From NCBI GenBank assembly GCA_009782215.1, contig WRKO01000025.1, forward strand, positions 1 through 34,392: 34,392 bases of DNA. The letters run 5' to 3'. The translations under genes were made by a program, and so were the position numbers. The DNA is from Oscillospiraceae bacterium (GTDB taxonomy: Bacteria; Bacillota; Clostridia; Oscillospirales; UBA929). Shown in pieces: positions 34,321 through 34,392 of this stretch. The stretch's first letter is position 1, and the number at the start of each line of letters is the position of its first letter. The notes under the pieces were generated by a model that searched no databases, was not told the origin of the DNA, and was given only the letters and a program-made list of their open reading frames with translations.

Positions 34321-34356
34321 GGCGCGTTCGCGCCACCCCTCCAAGGAGGGGAATTG
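34321..34356. repeat. Double-hairpin intergenic repeat, copy 2
   Basis: GGCGCG-TT-CGCGCC followed by CCCCTCC-AA-GGAGGGG and AATTG. The 28-nt core at 34329-34356 is identical to 34029-34056, in the same orientation and exactly 300 bp downstream. AAAGGAGG follows at ~34359, a possible ribosome site for a gene past the window end. Confidence 0.8.
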
Positions 34357-34392
34357 CAAAAAGGAGGTCGCCGGCGGGGGCTACCAAACCCC

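Noticed and set aside
34091..34387. 98-codon minus-strand open frame at the window end
   Set aside because: Translation of the palindromic repeats and A-rich spacer; no start context or domain.
1..34392. CRISPR array, transposase, integrase or phage genes
   Set aside because: No regularly spaced direct repeats and no recognisable recombinase or phage motif were found on either strand.

Overview
This is 34.4 kb of GC-rich chromosomal DNA from a low-confidence lineage within the anaerobic Clostridia (Bacillota). An Oscillospiraceae-like gut or digester bacterium fits best. The pointers are a class B sortase with a PKTG-type substrate, an S-layer-homology anchored xylan enzyme, corrinoid methyltransferase genes, Bacillota-like ribosome-binding sites and sigma-A promoters, and dispersed palindromes of a kind I recall from gut Clostridia. 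The lineage is inferred from gene content only.

Layout. (1) 1-1163, plus strand: the 3' end of a proline-rich sortase substrate, overlapping by 4 nt with a class B sortase gene. (2) 1248-9866, minus strand: one 8.6-kb gene for a 2872-residue secreted protein with SLH domains, Ig/YDG/FN3-like spacers, a GH8 catalytic domain and alternating X2 and jelly-roll modules. A small XRE regulator (10069-10302) is divergent from it. (3) 10436-16699: a methyl-transfer locus with mtaB, an mtaA-like gene, two more UroD-fold genes, a PocR/AraC regulator and a DUF2284 protein. It has direct-repeat operator candidates but no corrinoid protein gene. A tRNA-Ile(CAU) gene lies inside it. (4) 16772-17413: an AT-rich HNH nuclease gene, probably acquired. 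(5) 17479-23356, minus strand: carA-carB-HAD phosphatase-guaA. (6) 23435-26531, minus strand: two overlapping genes for membrane GGDEF proteins. (7) 26615-31015, minus strand: pheS-pheT-CPBP protease. (8) 31081-33998, plus strand: cimA-asnS, divergent from pheS through a promoter pair that shares one palindromic -10 element. (9) 33999-34392: non-coding, with two copies of a double-hairpin repeat exactly 300 bp apart and a promoter followed at once by a terminator.

The most striking observation is in block 5. CarA keeps its fold and its apparent glutamine-binding residues but has lost the whole catalytic triad (Cys to Gly, His to Gln, Glu to Asp). In the same gene run GuaA consists only of the ATP-pyrophosphatase part, with no glutaminase domain. 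Two normally glutamine-dependent nucleotide enzymes therefore both appear unable to hydrolyse glutamine, which suggests they use free ammonia. The second point of interest is the methyltransferase locus. It has three UroD-fold proteins with progressively eroded zinc-ligand sets, MtaB without its corrinoid partner, and a repeat-based operator.

All functional assignments come from reading motifs by eye; no database search was run.
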